Shown here: one piece after another, positions 1-9,164 of the stretch | Position numbering within the stretch: position 1 is the first letter of the stretch | Layout of the letters: the number at the start of each line of letters is the position of its first letter | NCBI GenBank assembly: GCA_017435645.1 | Contig: JAFSER010000031.1 | Location: 1-32,176 of the forward strand | Reading direction: 5' to 3' | Source of the DNA: Clostridium sp. | Lineage (GTDB): Bacteria > Bacillota > Clostridia > Clostridiales > Clostridiaceae | DNA: 32,176 bases | Translations under genes and position numbers: made by a program | The notes under the pieces: model-generated | What the model was told of the DNA's origin: nothing | Database searches by the model: none | Seen by the model: the letters and a program-made list of their open reading frames with translations, nothing else

Positions 1-92
1 AATCATTATAAATAATTAATGAATAAATAATAGATTATAATATAAAATAATATATAATATATATAAATGTTAAATTTTGAGAGGATAAGCAA

Positions 93-701
93 ATGATAAA
101 TAAGGATTTTTATCAAAGAGGAGCAGTAGATATAGCAAAGGATATCTTAGGTGACTATCTTATTAGAGAAGTAAATGGTATAAAAATAAAATCTATGATA
201 GTTGAAACTGAAAGTTATGTAGGAGCTATAGATAAGGCATGTCATGCTTATAATTATAAGAGGACTGAGAGAACAAAGCCTTTATATGAAGAAGGTGGTA
301 TAGCTTACGTTTACTTTATTTATGGTTTATATCATTGTTTTAATATAGTAACGAATAGATATAATGAACCAGAAGCTGTTTTGATAAGAGCGATTGAACC
401 TTTAGATAACTTTGATTATATAGCTAATAATAGATATAAGAAAAGCTATGAAGATTTGACTAGAGCTCAGAAAATTAATTTAACTAATGGACCATCAAAA
501 TTATGCAGTGCATTAGAAATAACTAAAAAAGATAATTATAAAAAATTATATTTAGAAGGAGATTTATATTTAGAGCATAATCCTAATAAAAATTTTGAAA
601 TTATTGAAAGTAAAAGGGTAGGAATTGATTATGCAGAAGAAGCAAAGGACTTTTTGTGGAGATTTTATATAAAAGATAATATTTATGTTTCAAAAAAGTG
701 A
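93..701 (+). CDS. 3-methyladenine DNA glycosylase (AAG/MPG family)
   Basis: A 202-residue protein of the alkyladenine DNA glycosylase (AAG/MPG) family, which starts base-excision repair by cutting the N-glycosidic bond of alkylated or deaminated purines. The recognisable family features are the N-terminal segment around [10 protein letters not shown], the catalytic-region motif ETESYVG near residues 38-44 (its first Glu corresponds to the water-activating Glu), the CHAYN segment just after it, and the hydrophobic block [16 protein letters not shown] near residues 70-85. The length is normal for bacterial members. The ATG is chosen because GAGAGG lies at 79-84. An AT-rich TATAAT is present at 36-41 but I see no matching -35. 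The family assignment is firm; substrate range is inferred. Confidence 0.93.
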   Translation: MINKDFYQRGAVDIAKDILGDYLIREVNGIKIKSMIVETESYVGAIDKACHAYNYKRTERTKPLYEEGGIAYVYFIYGLYHCFNIVTNRYNEPEAVLIRAIEPLDNFDYIANNRYKKSYEDLTRAQKINLTNGPSKLCSALEITKKDNYKKLYLEGDLYLEHNPNKNFEIIESKRVGIDYAEEAKDFLWRFYIKDNIYVSKK

Positions 702-758
702 ATATTTAATATTAATTGTAGAAAGCTAATAGTGATAAAAAACTAAGGAGGAATAAAT

Positions 759-1136
759 ATGAAATTTAAAAAATCATTATTAGTACTATGCACATTAATA
801 GTATTTTCATTTATCTTTGTTGGAGCTGCTGATCCAAAGAAATCAGAAAATCCAAAGAGTCCTGTTATTATAGGGAAGATAGAAGAGGTTCAAAAATCTG
901 ATGATGGAAAAACAACAAAAATAATAGTAGAAGGATATATTAAGGATAGAGAAGTAAAATCTATAAAAATAATAGGAGTTATAGATGATACTACTAAGAT
1001 TATGAACTCTAATAAAGATAAAAATATAGAATTAAACAAAGGGGATTTAGTATATATGAGAGTTCAGGGAGAAATTACTGATTCAAATCCTTCAGAAATT
1101 ATAGTAAAAAGAATGTTTGTTACAAAAAGCAAATAA
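759..1136 (+). CDS. Small exported protein of unknown function
   Basis: A 125-residue protein that begins with a classic signal peptide: a basic MKFKK start, a hydrophobic core to about residue 20, and a VGA-type cleavage site before AADPKK. There is no lipobox Cys, so a secreted or wall-associated soluble form is expected. The mature part of about 100 residues is lysine-rich and looks all-beta, with alternating hydrophobic strands such as KIIVEGYI and DLVYMRVQGEI, which suggests a small OB-like or barrel fold. A loose resemblance to DUF3221-type exported proteins is an impression only. A strong AAGGAGG at 745-751 supports the start. It lies 57 bases after the glycosylase gene and may be read through from it. 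Function unknown. Confidence 0.8.
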   Translation: MKFKKSLLVLCTLIVFSFIFVGAADPKKSENPKSPVIIGKIEEVQKSDDGKTTKIIVEGYIKDREVKSIKIIGVIDDTTKIMNSNKDKNIELNKGDLVYMRVQGEITDSNPSEIIVKRMFVTKSK

Positions 1137-1231
1137 AAGAATGTAATTTATTTTTATGAGGGGATGGGAAATTATAATAAGTTATTATATATTATAAAAA
1201 ATATATATTTTAGCTATATATAATTTATTTA

Positions 1232-1253
1232 CTTGAATATTAAGGTATTCAAG
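1232..1253. promoter_or_regulatory. Inverted repeat upstream of the PBP gene promoter
   Basis: A perfect 8-bp inverted repeat, CTTGAATA at 1232-1239 and TATTCAAG at 1246-1253, separated by TTAAGG. It ends four bases before a -35-like TTTACA. It could be an operator for a regulator of the cell-wall pair, or a weak hairpin ending the upstream transcript; there is no U-tract after it, so an operator or a chance repeat seems likelier than a terminator. Confidence 0.35.
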
Positions 1254-1256
1254 GGA

Positions 1257-1286
1257 TTTACATAAATATTTGTTATTTGCTATAAT
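1257..1286 (+). promoter_or_regulatory. Candidate sigma-A promoter for the PBP/SEDS pair
   Basis: TTTACA at 1257-1262 (5 of 6 to the -35 consensus), an 18-base spacer, and a perfect TATAAT at 1281-1286. The transcript would have a leader of about 40 bases before the ATG at 1333, with GGGGG at 1322-1326 serving as ribosome binding site. Confidence 0.55.
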
Positions 1287-1332
1287 AAATACTAAATAAT
1301 AATTAAGATATATTACACCTCGGGGGTTTAGA

Positions 1333-3519
1333 ATGAAAAAAATCAAAAAACCAAAAAAATATAGTAGTAAAAAAAGAGCCATATACTTTACTTTTACTTT
1401 TGCTACAGTGTTTTTACTATTAACATTAAGATTAACTTATATAATGATTTATAAAAGTAGTGAATATAAAAGTAAGGCTCAAGAACAGTGGAGTTCACAA
1501 GTTTCAGTAGATGCTCATAGAGGTGATATAACAGATAGAAATGGTTCACTTCTTGCGACTTCAATTGATGTTTATAGAGTAGATTTAGATTTAAATGCAA
1601 TAGAAACACATTTGGAGGAGAATGAAACTACAAGAGAGGAAATAGCAGTACAATTAGCAGAGGCTTCAGGTCTTACAGTAGAAGAAGTAACTAAAAAGTT
1701 AAATCCAGTTACAGAAGATGGAGTTCTCATATCAAACAGCACCTTGATAACAGGTATAGACAAAGAAACTGCAGATAATATAGAAGCGTTAAATATATAT
1801 GGTACTGTAACTTCAATTAGTGCAAAAAGATATTATCCAAACAATAACTTTTTAGCCCATGCTCTTGGAAGTGTAAATTCAGATAATACAGGTTTAAATG
1901 GGATAGAATTAGAGTACGATTCAGATCTTAAAGGGATAGATGGTTATAAAATAGCAGAAGTAGATGGTGGTTTACAGGAATTACCGTTCCAAACGGTAAA
2001 ATATACAAGTCCTGTAGACGGAAAAAATATTAAGTTAACTATAGATGAAAATATTCAATTAATAGCTGAAAACTTAGCAGAAGAAGCATATAATCAGCAT
2101 AAAGCAAAGGATGTAACAATTTTAGTTATGAATCCTAATAATGGAGAAATATTAGCTATGGCTAATTTTCCAGATTTTAACCCGAATACAGCATATGAAG
2201 ATTATGAACTTTTTGCAGGTAATGATGATTTTGAAAAGCTTCAAAATATGTTTAGAAATAGTGCAACGAGTGATATCTTTGAGCCAGGATCAACTTTTAA
2301 GAATATTACAATGGTAGCTGCATTAGAAGAGGGTATAGTAAATGAATCGAATACCTTCAATTGTAATGGTAGTGTTAAATTTGGATCAACAACAATAAAA
2401 TGTTGGAATACTTCAGGACATGGTACTCAAACCTTACCTGAGATACTACAAAATTCTTGTAATGTTGGATTTATGAAGCTTGGAGAAATGTTAGGTAGCG
2501 AAACCCTTAACCAGTATATAGAAAAATTTGGTTTTGGACAATTAACTAATATTGATTTACCAGGAGAAGCGGAAGGAATAGTAAAATCAGTTAGTGATAT
2601 AAGTGAAATGGACTTAGCAACCATATCATTTGGACAAACTAACACAGTTAATAGTGTGCAAATATTAACTGCATTTAATGCCATAGCAAATGGGGGAAGT
2701 TTAATTCAACCACATATTATGAAGGAAATAAGTCATGAAGAAAGTAATGGAACTACTGTAATAGATGAAATTTTTGAACCAACAGTACAAGAAGGTATAC
2801 TTAGTGAAGAAACATCAAAGATAATGATTGATTATCTAGAAAGAACTATAAATCAAGGACAAGCTATAGGAAGTTTTATGGGAAAAGATAGGAGAGTAGG
2901 AGCTAAAACTGGTACGGCACAAACTGTAGATATTGTAAATGGAGGGTACTCATCTGATAAATATATATCCTCAGTATTAGCTTTATATCCTGTAGAGGAT
3001 CCACAGATTACTGTATATATTAAGGTTAATGAGCCAAGTACTGGAGTTTATTATGGGGGGCAAGTTGCAACACCTATATTGAAATCACTACTTACTGAAC
3101 TGTTTAATTATATGGATTCTCAAATATATCAGGAACGATATACTGAAATAGAAAAGATAGTTGTACCAGAAATAAGAGGTGAAAGTGTAGAAAAGGCTAA
3201 GAAAATATTAGAGCAATATAATTTGAATATTGAAATAAAGCAAGAAGGAAATAAGGTAACTAATATGATTCCTTATGCAGGAGCATTAGTGGAAGTAGGC
3301 TCTACTATTACTGTAAATTCAGTAGAGGGTACAGTAGATGAAGAAAAAATAATTATGCCAAACTTAAAGGGTAAAACTTTAGAGGAAGCTACACAAATTT
3401 TAAATAGTTTAAATTTAAAGTTTACAACTAATGGTTCAGGAATTGTAAGTGATCAAGATATTATAGCTGGTAAGTTTATTGAGAAAGGAACTAAGGTTTC
3501 ATTAGATTTAGTAGAGTAA
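1333..3519 (+). CDS. Class B penicillin-binding protein with two PASTA domains (SpoVD/FtsI type)
   Basis: A 728-residue bitopic peptidoglycan DD-transpeptidase that cross-links glycan strands at the septum or spore cortex. In order it shows a basic cytoplasmic tail, one membrane segment near residues 15-40, a PBP dimerisation domain, a transpeptidase domain, and two C-terminal PASTA repeats at about 612-670 and 673-728. The three active-site motifs are all visible: S320-T-F-K, S375-C-N and K525-T-G-T. The next gene, 16 bases downstream, is its likely SEDS glycosyltransferase partner, as in FtsI-FtsW and SpoVD-SpoVE pairs. B. subtilis SpoVD carries one PASTA and PBP2B two, so the repeat number does not settle whether this one serves vegetative division or sporulation. 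No mur genes accompany it here. Confidence 0.93.
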   Translation: MKKIKKPKKYSSKKRAIYFTFTFATVFLLLTLRLTYIMIYKSSEYKSKAQEQWSSQVSVDAHRGDITDRNGSLLATSIDVYRVDLDLNAIETHLEENETTREEIAVQLAEASGLTVEEVTKKLNPVTEDGVLISNSTLITGIDKETADNIEALNIYGTVTSISAKRYYPNNNFLAHALGSVNSDNTGLNGIELEYDSDLKGIDGYKIAEVDGGLQELPFQTVKYTSPVDGKNIKLTIDENIQLIAENLAEEAYNQHKAKDVTILVMNPNNGEILAMANFPDFNPNTAYEDYELFAGNDDFEKLQNMFRNSATSDIFEPGSTFKNITMVAALEEGIVNESNTFNCNGSVKFGSTTIKCWNTSGHGTQTLPEILQNSCNVGFMKLGEMLGSETLNQYIEKFGFGQLTNIDLPGEAEGIVKSVSDISEMDLATISFGQTNTVNSVQILTAFNAIANGGSLIQPHIMKEISHEESNGTTVIDEIFEPTVQEGILSEETSKIMIDYLERTINQGQAIGSFMGKDRRVGAKTGTAQTVDIVNGGYSSDKYISSVLALYPVEDPQITVYIKVNEPSTGVYYGGQVATPILKSLLTELFNYMDSQIYQERYTEIEKIVVPEIRGESVEKAKKILEQYNLNIEIKQEGNKVTNMIPYAGALVEVGSTITVNSVEGTVDEEKIIMPNLKGKTLEEATQILNSLNLKFTTNGSGIVSDQDIIAGKFIEKGTKVSLDLVE

Positions 3520-3535
3520 AATTATAGGAGATAAG

Positions 3536-4702
3536 ATGAGTAATATTAGAAGTAGTAATACTAAGGGGAAAATTGGGAAGAAAAAAACAAATAAGAAAAA
3601 AATGAAGACCATAGATTATTTTTTATTATGTGCTATAGTAGTATTGCTTTTTATAGGAATAGTAATGGTATATTCATCTAGTTCATATTATGCTTTATAT
3701 CAAACAGATGTATATAACACAGAACACTATTTTATAAAAGAGGTAATATGGGCAGTTGTTGGTATCATAGGTATGTTTATTACAATGTGTATAGATTATC
3801 ACATATATAAAAAGTTTACGATGATAATTGCTTTAATTACTATTGGACTTTTAATTGCTGTTTTATTTATAGGAGTTGAAGTAAATGGTGCAATAAGATG
3901 GATAAGAATAGGAGGACTATCATTTCAACCATCAGAATTAGCTAAATATGTAGTTGTACTTTTCTTAGCATATCTTATAGATAAGAGAAAAAATAAAATA
4001 CAACTTTTTTTTAGTGGGACTATATTTTATTTATGTATTGCAGCAGTTTTTGCAGTATTGATATTGATGGAGAAGAACTTAAGTATAGCTATAATCGTAA
4101 TGGCAGTTGCTTATGTCATAATAATTGTTGGTGGTGCACGATTAAATCATACTTTACCATTTATACCAGTTGGAATAGTGGGGATATTATTATTGACAGT
4201 TACATCATCCTATAGATTTAAGAGGCTAACAAGTTTTCTTAATCCATTTGCAGATCCTACAGGTGATAGTTATCAATTAATTCAGTCCTTTTATGCATTA
4301 GGTTCAGGTGGAATATTAGGAGTTGGGCTTGGTAATTCTAAGCAAAAGGCTTTATTTATGCCTGAGCCACATAATGATTTTATATTTGCTATTATAGGTG
4401 AGGAGCTTGGACTTATAGGATGTATTTTCATTATAGGATTATTTATGTTTATAATCTTTAGAGGAATAAATATAGCATTAAAAACTAAGGATAGATATGG
4501 TTTTTTAATTGCAGTTGGAATTGTATCAATAATAGCAATACAAGCTATTATAAATATTGCAGTTGTAACTGGGAGTATGCCTGTTACGGGGGTGCCATTA
4601 CCATTTATAAGCTATGGTGGAACATCTTTAGTAATTAATTTATGTGCTATGGGTATATTACTTAATATATCAAGACAAAGTAAATCTGAAGAAAAAGTTT
4701 AA
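3536..4702 (+). CDS. SEDS peptidoglycan glycosyltransferase (FtsW/SpoVE/RodA family)
   Basis: A 388-residue polytopic membrane protein of the SEDS family, which polymerises lipid II into glycan strands and works with a class B PBP. A lysine-rich N-terminal tail of about 25 residues precedes roughly ten membrane segments. Family signatures are FQPSELAKY in the first half, the glycine-rich GSGGILGVGLGNSKQKA stretch, PEPHNDFIFA containing the conserved essential Asp (D281), EELGLIG, and the C-terminal PFISYGGTS. AGGAG at 3526-3530 supports the start. The gene follows the PBP by 16 bases and is followed by a strong terminator, so the pair is a two-gene unit. FtsW and SpoVE cannot be told apart from sequence alone. 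Confidence 0.93.
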   Translation: MSNIRSSNTKGKIGKKKTNKKKMKTIDYFLLCAIVVLLFIGIVMVYSSSSYYALYQTDVYNTEHYFIKEVIWAVVGIIGMFITMCIDYHIYKKFTMIIALITIGLLIAVLFIGVEVNGAIRWIRIGGLSFQPSELAKYVVVLFLAYLIDKRKNKIQLFFSGTIFYLCIAAVFAVLILMEKNLSIAIIVMAVAYVIIIVGGARLNHTLPFIPVGIVGILLLTVTSSYRFKRLTSFLNPFADPTGDSYQLIQSFYALGSGGILGVGLGNSKQKALFMPEPHNDFIFAIIGEELGLIGCIFIIGLFMFIIFRGINIALKTKDRYGFLIAVGIVSIIAIQAIINIAVVTGSMPVTGVPLPFISYGGTSLVINLCAMGILLNISRQSKSEEKV

Positions 4703-4713
4703 TTAGGAATTTG

Positions 4714-4753
4714 AAAATCACTGGAAGTATATTATGCTTTTAGTGATTTTTTT
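4714..4753 (+). terminator. Rho-independent terminator after the SEDS gene
   Basis: A 14-bp stem, 4714-4727 against 4737-4750, is perfect except for two G-U pairs, has a nine-base loop, and runs into a T tract (TTTTTTT, 4747-4753). It separates the cell-wall pair from ruvA. Confidence 0.9.
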
Positions 4754-4882
4754 ATAAAATTTACTTTGAAATATATAGTAGCTTAGGGGTAAAAACTTGA
4801 ATTATTTTATCTATAATGATAAAGTATAGGATAGATTATAATTGAATCAAAAGTTTAAAGGCAAGAAGAAAGGGATAGATGA

Positions 4883-5488
4883 ATGTACGAATATATAATA
4901 GGAAAATATAAAGGTATTAATAGAGATTACGTTATTGTTGAGAATAATGGAATAGGATATAAGATATTTACTTCAGGAGCAACTATGTCATCTATGCCTA
5001 AAATAAATGAAGAAGTTACATTATATCTTGAACAAATAGTAAGAGAAGATTTTATAGGGTTATATGGTTTTGATACTAAGGAAGAATTAGAGATGTTTAA
5101 ACTTCTTATTTCAATAAATGGTGTGGGCTCAAAGGCTGCACTATCTCTATTATCTATTAGTAGAATAAATAATTTGAGATATGCAATTATGATGGGTGAT
5201 GATAAACACTTATGTAAGGCACCTGGCATAGGGAAAAAGACAGCAGGAAGAATTATCCTAGAATTAAAGGATAAAATAAGAAAAGAGGATTTAGTTCAAA
5301 ATTCAGATGGAATAGAGGAGTTTGAAAACTTAATACCAGAGAGCGCTAATAATATCGCAGAAGCTTTAGGAGCTTTATTAGCTCTAGGGTATTCGGAAAA
5401 AGAAGCAGAAATGGCTATAAAAAAAGTAAATAAAGATGACACATTAGAAAATATTATAAAAAGTTGTTTAAAAGTCCTTATGGGATAG
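4883..5488 (+). CDS. ruvA: Holliday junction branch migration protein RuvA
   Basis: A 201-residue RuvA, the tetrameric junction-binding subunit that loads RuvB on Holliday junctions. It has the N-terminal OB fold (starting [11 protein letters not shown]), two helix-hairpin-helix motifs at INGVGSKAA and APGIGKKTA, and a C-terminal domain ending [12 protein letters not shown] that contacts RuvB. Full length for the family. The ribosome site is purine-rich (AGAAAGGG, 4867-4874) but weaker than its neighbours. Its stop codon sits in the ribosome site of ruvB, so the two are tightly coupled. No recognisable LexA box lies upstream. Confidence 0.97.
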   Translation: MYEYIIGKYKGINRDYVIVENNGIGYKIFTSGATMSSMPKINEEVTLYLEQIVREDFIGLYGFDTKEELEMFKLLISINGVGSKAALSLLSISRINNLRYAIMMGDDKHLCKAPGIGKKTAGRIILELKDKIRKEDLVQNSDGIEEFENLIPESANNIAEALGALLALGYSEKEAEMAIKKVNKDDTLENIIKSCLKVLMG

Positions 5489-5498
5489 AGGTGAGTAT

Positions 5499-6524
5499 AT
5501 GGAAAGAATCATAACACCACAAGAAATTTTTGAAGATGGACCTGCATTAAGTCTAAGACCAGAAAGTTTAGAAGAATATATAGGTCAAGATAAGGTTAAG
5601 GAAAGATTAAACATATTTATAAAGGCTGCTCAAAATAGAAATGAAGCTTTAGATCATGTTCTTTTATATGGGCCACCAGGTTTAGGTAAAACTACTTTGG
5701 CTAATATAATAGCAAAGGAGATGAAAGGAGAGCTTAAAATAACTTCAGGACCAGCAATAGAAAGAGCTGGAGATTTAGCAGCAATTTTAACTACATTAAA
5801 AGATAATGATGTTCTTTTTATTGATGAAATCCATAGATTAAATAGAAATGTTGAGGAAATATTATATCCTGCAATGGAAGACTATGTATTAGACATTGTT
5901 ATAGGTAAGGGAGCAGCAGCTAAATCTATAAGATTAGATTTACCTAAATTTACTTTAATTGGAGCAACTACAAGAATAGGAATGCTTACTTCTCCTTTAA
6001 GAGATAGATTTGGTGTTCTTTGTGATATGCAATATTATACTGAAGAGCAGCTAAAGGAAATTGTAATACGCTCTGCTTTTGTGTTGAACTGTAATATAAC
6101 AGAAGAGGGAGCCTATGAATTAGCAAGGCGTTCAAGAGGAACGCCTAGAATAGCAAATAGATTGTTAAAAAGAGTAAGAGATTATGCGGAAGTGTATTCT
6201 GATTCCTTAATAAGCTTTAAGGAGGCTAAAGCAGCTCTTGAATTATTAGAGGTTGATAGCAGAGGTTTTGATAGAGTAGACAATAAAATATTAGAAGCGA
6301 TAATTGATAATTTTAATGGGGGACCAGTTGGTATAGAAACCCTTTCATATTTTATTGGAGAAGAACTTGGAACTATAGAAGAGGTTTATGAGCCGTATTT
6401 ATTACAAACAGGCTTTATAGTAAGAACATCAAGAGGTAGAGTTGCTACAGATAAAGCCTATAAGCATTTAGGAAGAAATAAGAAGAATATTAAAATAATA
6501 GGTGAACAGCAAAAACTATTTTAG
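5499..6524 (+). CDS. ruvB: Holliday junction ATP-dependent helicase RuvB
   Basis: A 341-residue AAA+ motor that drives branch migration with RuvA. The Walker A motif GPPGLGKTT covers residues 58-66, Walker B is in LFIDEIHRL, the sensor region is [18 protein letters not shown], and the C-terminal winged helix contains [11 protein letters not shown] and RTSRGR. Length is normal. The gap from ruvA is only 10 bases and the ribosome site GAGGTGA overlaps the ruvA stop. queA follows 29 bases later, the usual ruvAB-queA-tgt arrangement of Firmicutes. Confidence 0.98.
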   Translation: MERIITPQEIFEDGPALSLRPESLEEYIGQDKVKERLNIFIKAAQNRNEALDHVLLYGPPGLGKTTLANIIAKEMKGELKITSGPAIERAGDLAAILTTLKDNDVLFIDEIHRLNRNVEEILYPAMEDYVLDIVIGKGAAAKSIRLDLPKFTLIGATTRIGMLTSPLRDRFGVLCDMQYYTEEQLKEIVIRSAFVLNCNITEEGAYELARRSRGTPRIANRLLKRVRDYAEVYSDSLISFKEAKAALELLEVDSRGFDRVDNKILEAIIDNFNGGPVGIETLSYFIGEELGTIEEVYEPYLLQTGFIVRTSRGRVATDKAYKHLGRNKKNIKIIGEQQKLF

Positions 6525-6553
6525 TTAAAACAAAACAGATAAGGAGATATAAG

Positions 6554-7582
6554 ATGAAGGTTAGTGATTTTGATTTTGATTTACCAGAAGAATTAATAGC
6601 ACAACATCCATTAGAAAAGAGAGATACATCAAGATTAATGGTTCTGGATAAAAATAAAGGAACTATAGAGCATAAAAATTTTCACGATGTTATAGATTAT
6701 CTAAATAAAGGAGATACTTTAGTACTAAATAATACTAGAGTAATGCCAGCTAGACTTATAGGAGAAAAAGAAGGTACTGGAGGAAAAATTGAATTCTTAC
6801 TTCTAAAAAGAATAGAAGGAGATAAATGGGAATGCCTTGCTAAACCAGGAAAGAAGGCTAAAATTGGTCAAAAATTTATATTTGGTGAAGGTAAGTTAAA
6901 GTGTGAAGTTGTAGATATAGTTGAAGAAGGAAATAGAATAATAGAGTTTTCTTATGATGGTATATTTGAGCAAGTTTTAGATGAACTTGGAGAAATGCCA
7001 TTGCCACCATATATAACAGAAAAACTTGATGATAGAGAAAGATATCAAACAGTATATTCAAAAGAAAAAGGATCAGCAGCAGCACCAACAGCAGGTTTAC
7101 ATTTTACTGAGGAATTATTACAAAAAATTAAAGAAAAGGGAGTTAACATAGCTTATTTAACTCTTCATGTTGGTCTTGGAACTTTTAGACCTGTTAAAGT
7201 TGATGAAATAAATGATCATGTAATGCATTCGGAATACTATCACTTAGATAAAGAAAATGCAGAAATTATAAATGAAACTAAAAAAAGAGGAAATAAAGTT
7301 ATATCAGTTGGAACTACATCTACAAGAACTCTTGAAACAATAGGTGATAAAAATGGTTTTGTTAGAGAACAAAGTGGATGGACTAATATTTTTATTTATC
7401 CAGGATATAAATATAAGGTTATAGATGAGTTAATTACAAATTTTCATTTGCCTGAATCAACATTAATTATGTTAGTTTCTGCTTTAGCAGGTAAAGAAAA
7501 TGTTATGAATGCATACAATATTGCAGTTGAAGAAAAATATAGATTTTTCTCCTTTGGAGATTCTATGATAATTAAAGAGTAA
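6554..7582 (+). CDS. queA: S-adenosylmethionine:tRNA ribosyltransferase-isomerase QueA
   Basis: A 342-residue QueA, which moves the ribosyl group of SAM onto preQ1 in the tRNA wobble position to give epoxyqueuosine. Diagnostic segments are the N-terminal [12 protein letters not shown], the [10 protein letters not shown] loop, [12 protein letters not shown] in the middle, [10 protein letters not shown], and the C-terminal [18 protein letters not shown]. Length is typical. AAGGAGAT starts at about 6540. It precedes tgt, the enzyme acting just before it in the pathway. No preQ1 riboswitch is visible in front of it, and the preQ1 synthesis genes are not in this window. Confidence 0.98.
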   Translation: MKVSDFDFDLPEELIAQHPLEKRDTSRLMVLDKNKGTIEHKNFHDVIDYLNKGDTLVLNNTRVMPARLIGEKEGTGGKIEFLLLKRIEGDKWECLAKPGKKAKIGQKFIFGEGKLKCEVVDIVEEGNRIIEFSYDGIFEQVLDELGEMPLPPYITEKLDDRERYQTVYSKEKGSAAAPTAGLHFTEELLQKIKEKGVNIAYLTLHVGLGTFRPVKVDEINDHVMHSEYYHLDKENAEIINETKKRGNKVISVGTTSTRTLETIGDKNGFVREQSGWTNIFIYPGYKYKVIDELITNFHLPESTLIMLVSALAGKENVMNAYNIAVEEKYRFFSFGDSMIIKE

Positions 7583-7602
7583 CAAAAAGAGGAAGTGTAA
7601 AA

Positions 7603-8745
7603 TTGAGTAAGAATAAATATACATTGTTAAAAAAAGATGGTAAAGCAAGAAGAGGAAGATTTGAAACAGTTCATGGAACTATAGAAACTCCAGTGTTTAT
7701 GAATGTTGGAACTATAGCTGTAATTAAAGGTGCAGTTTCTAGCATGGATTTAAAGGACATAGGATGTCAGGTAGAATTGTCAAATACTTATCATCTTCAC
7801 TTAAGACCTTCAGATAAGGTTGTAGCAAAATTAGGTGGATTACATGAGTTTATGAATTGGGATAGACCAATCTTAACTGATTCAGGTGGATTCCAAGTAT
7901 TTTCTTTAGCAGGAATGAGAAAAATAAAAGAAGAGGGAGTATATTTCTCATCTCATATAGATGGAAGAAAGATTTTTATGGGACCAGAAGAATCTATGCA
8001 AATTCAAAGCAATTTAGCATCAACAATTGCTATGGCCTTTGATGAGTGTATTCCAAATCCATCTACAAGAGAATACGTTGAAAAGTCAGTTGCTAGAACC
8101 ACAAGATGGCTTGAAAGATGTAAAGTTGAAATGGATAGATTAAATTCATTACCAGAAACAATTAATAAGAATCAAATGCTATTTGGAATAAATCAAGGTG
8201 GATGCTACGAAGATATAAGAATAGAACATGCAAAGACTATAACTAAAATGGATCTTGATGGATATGCAATAGGTGGTTTAGCTGTAGGTGAAACTCATGA
8301 AGAAATGTATAGAATAATTGATGCAGTTGTACCATATCTTCCAGAGGATAAGCCTATATATTTAATGGGCGTTGGAACACCAAGTAATATTCTTGAAGCT
8401 GTAGATAGGGGAGTAGATTTCTTTGATTGTGTACTTCCAGCTAGAAATGGTAGACATGGACATGTATTTACTAAAGATGGAAAGATCAATTTAATGAATG
8501 CAAAATTTGAATTAGATACAAGACCTATAGATGAAGGATGTCAGTGTCCAGCTTGTAAAAGCTATACAAGAGCATATATAAGACATCTATTTAAAGCTAA
8601 AGAAATGTTAGCTATGAGATTATGTGTTTTACATAACTTATATTTCTATAACAAGCTAATGGAAGATATAAGAGCTGCTATAGATGGTGGATATTTTAAG
8701 GAGTTTAAAGAACAAAAGCTTAAAGAATGGAATGGAAGAGCTTAA
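7603..8745 (+). CDS. tgt: tRNA-guanine transglycosylase
   Basis: A 380-residue bacterial TGT that exchanges guanine-34 for preQ1 in tRNAs for Asp, Asn, His and Tyr. DSGGFQVFSL holds the general acid/base Asp, GGLAVGE is the substrate pocket, and FDCVLPARNGRHG holds the nucleophilic Asp region. The C-terminal zinc site is C-x-C-x2-C ... H in the CQCPACKSYTRAYIRHLF segment. Initiation is at a TTG, supported by GAGGAAGTG at 7589-7597 and by the fit of the N-terminus to the family. It is 20 bases after queA. Confidence 0.97.
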   Translation: MSKNKYTLLKKDGKARRGRFETVHGTIETPVFMNVGTIAVIKGAVSSMDLKDIGCQVELSNTYHLHLRPSDKVVAKLGGLHEFMNWDRPILTDSGGFQVFSLAGMRKIKEEGVYFSSHIDGRKIFMGPEESMQIQSNLASTIAMAFDECIPNPSTREYVEKSVARTTRWLERCKVEMDRLNSLPETINKNQMLFGINQGGCYEDIRIEHAKTITKMDLDGYAIGGLAVGETHEEMYRIIDAVVPYLPEDKPIYLMGVGTPSNILEAVDRGVDFFDCVLPARNGRHGHVFTKDGKINLMNAKFELDTRPIDEGCQCPACKSYTRAYIRHLFKAKEMLAMRLCVLHNLYFYNKLMEDIRAAIDGGYFKEFKEQKLKEWNGRA

Positions 8746-8770
8746 AGCTATTAAATATATGTAAATAAGA

Positions 8771-8799
8771 TTGACAGTATTATATAAATTATATATATT
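8771..8799 (+). promoter_or_regulatory. Strong sigma-A promoter for yajC
   Basis: A perfect TTGACA at 8771-8776, a 17-base spacer, and TATATT at 8794-8799, in the 94-base gap after tgt. yajC therefore need not depend on ruvA-tgt transcription, although no terminator separates them. Confidence 0.7.
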
Positions 8800-8839
8800 T
8801 TAATATGTAAATTAAAGATTTATGGAAGGAATGAATTAA

Positions 8840-9115
8840 ATGGAAGCTATATTATCAATCATATTACCTTTCGGTTTAATGTTTGCTCTTATGTATTTCT
8901 TGTTAATTTTACCAGAAAAGAAAAGAAACAAGAGATATAATGAAATGATAACAGCATTAGAAAAAAATGATGAAATAATTACAAGAGGAGGTATTATGGG
9001 TAAAATCATAATCGTTGAAGAAGACTATGTTGTAATTGAAACTAGTGCTGAAAGAACAAAGTTAAGAATAACTAAAAATGGAATAGCTACAAAGGTAAAT
9101 AAAGTAGAACAATAA
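8840..9115 (+). CDS. yajC: Preprotein translocase accessory subunit YajC
   Basis: A 91-residue YajC with one N-terminal membrane helix (about residues 4-24) ending in the family signature LPEKKRNKRYNEM, then a small cytoplasmic domain containing DEIITRGGIMGKI. YajC associates with SecDF at the SecYEG translocon. The ribosome site GGAAGGA is at 8824-8830. It keeps its usual place after tgt, but the secD and secF genes that often follow are missing from this stretch. Confidence 0.95.
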   Translation: MEAILSIILPFGLMFALMYFLLILPEKKRNKRYNEMITALEKNDEIITRGGIMGKIIIVEEDYVVIETSAERTKLRITKNGIATKVNKVEQ

Positions 9116-9122
9116 GAATAAT

Positions 9123-9156
9123 ACCCCCTAGTAAATCATAGTATTTACTAGGGGGT
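9123..9156 (+). promoter_or_regulatory. Hairpin sequestering the ribosome binding site of the next gene
   Basis: A perfect 14-bp stem, 9123-9136 with 9143-9156, and a six-base loop CATAGT. The 3' arm contains the GGGGGT half of the ribosome site GGGGGTGAT (9151-9159) used by the ATG at 9165. The hairpin starts 7 bases after the yajC stop, so a ribosome finishing yajC would disrupt its 5' arm. Only four T follow, so a terminator role is less likely than translational control. Confidence 0.7.
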
Positions 9157-9164
9157 GATGTTTT

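Noticed and set aside
1185..1382. Minus-strand frame upstream of the PBP gene
   Set aside because: AT-rich translation of Tyr, Ile, Leu and Phe that overlaps the promoter and the start of the PBP gene; no ribosome site.
4754..4882. Possible LexA/SOS box before ruvA
   Set aside because: No GAAC-N4-GTTC type palindrome is present. A TATAAT at 4812-4817 has TTGAAT only nine bases upstream, too close for a standard promoter.
4927..5229. Open minus-strand frame of 100 codons inside ruvA
   Set aside because: It lies wholly inside a certain gene, has no ribosome site and resembles no protein; a by-product of ruvA codon use.
6525..6553. preQ1 riboswitch before queA/tgt
   Set aside because: The gap is 29 bases and holds only the ribosome site.
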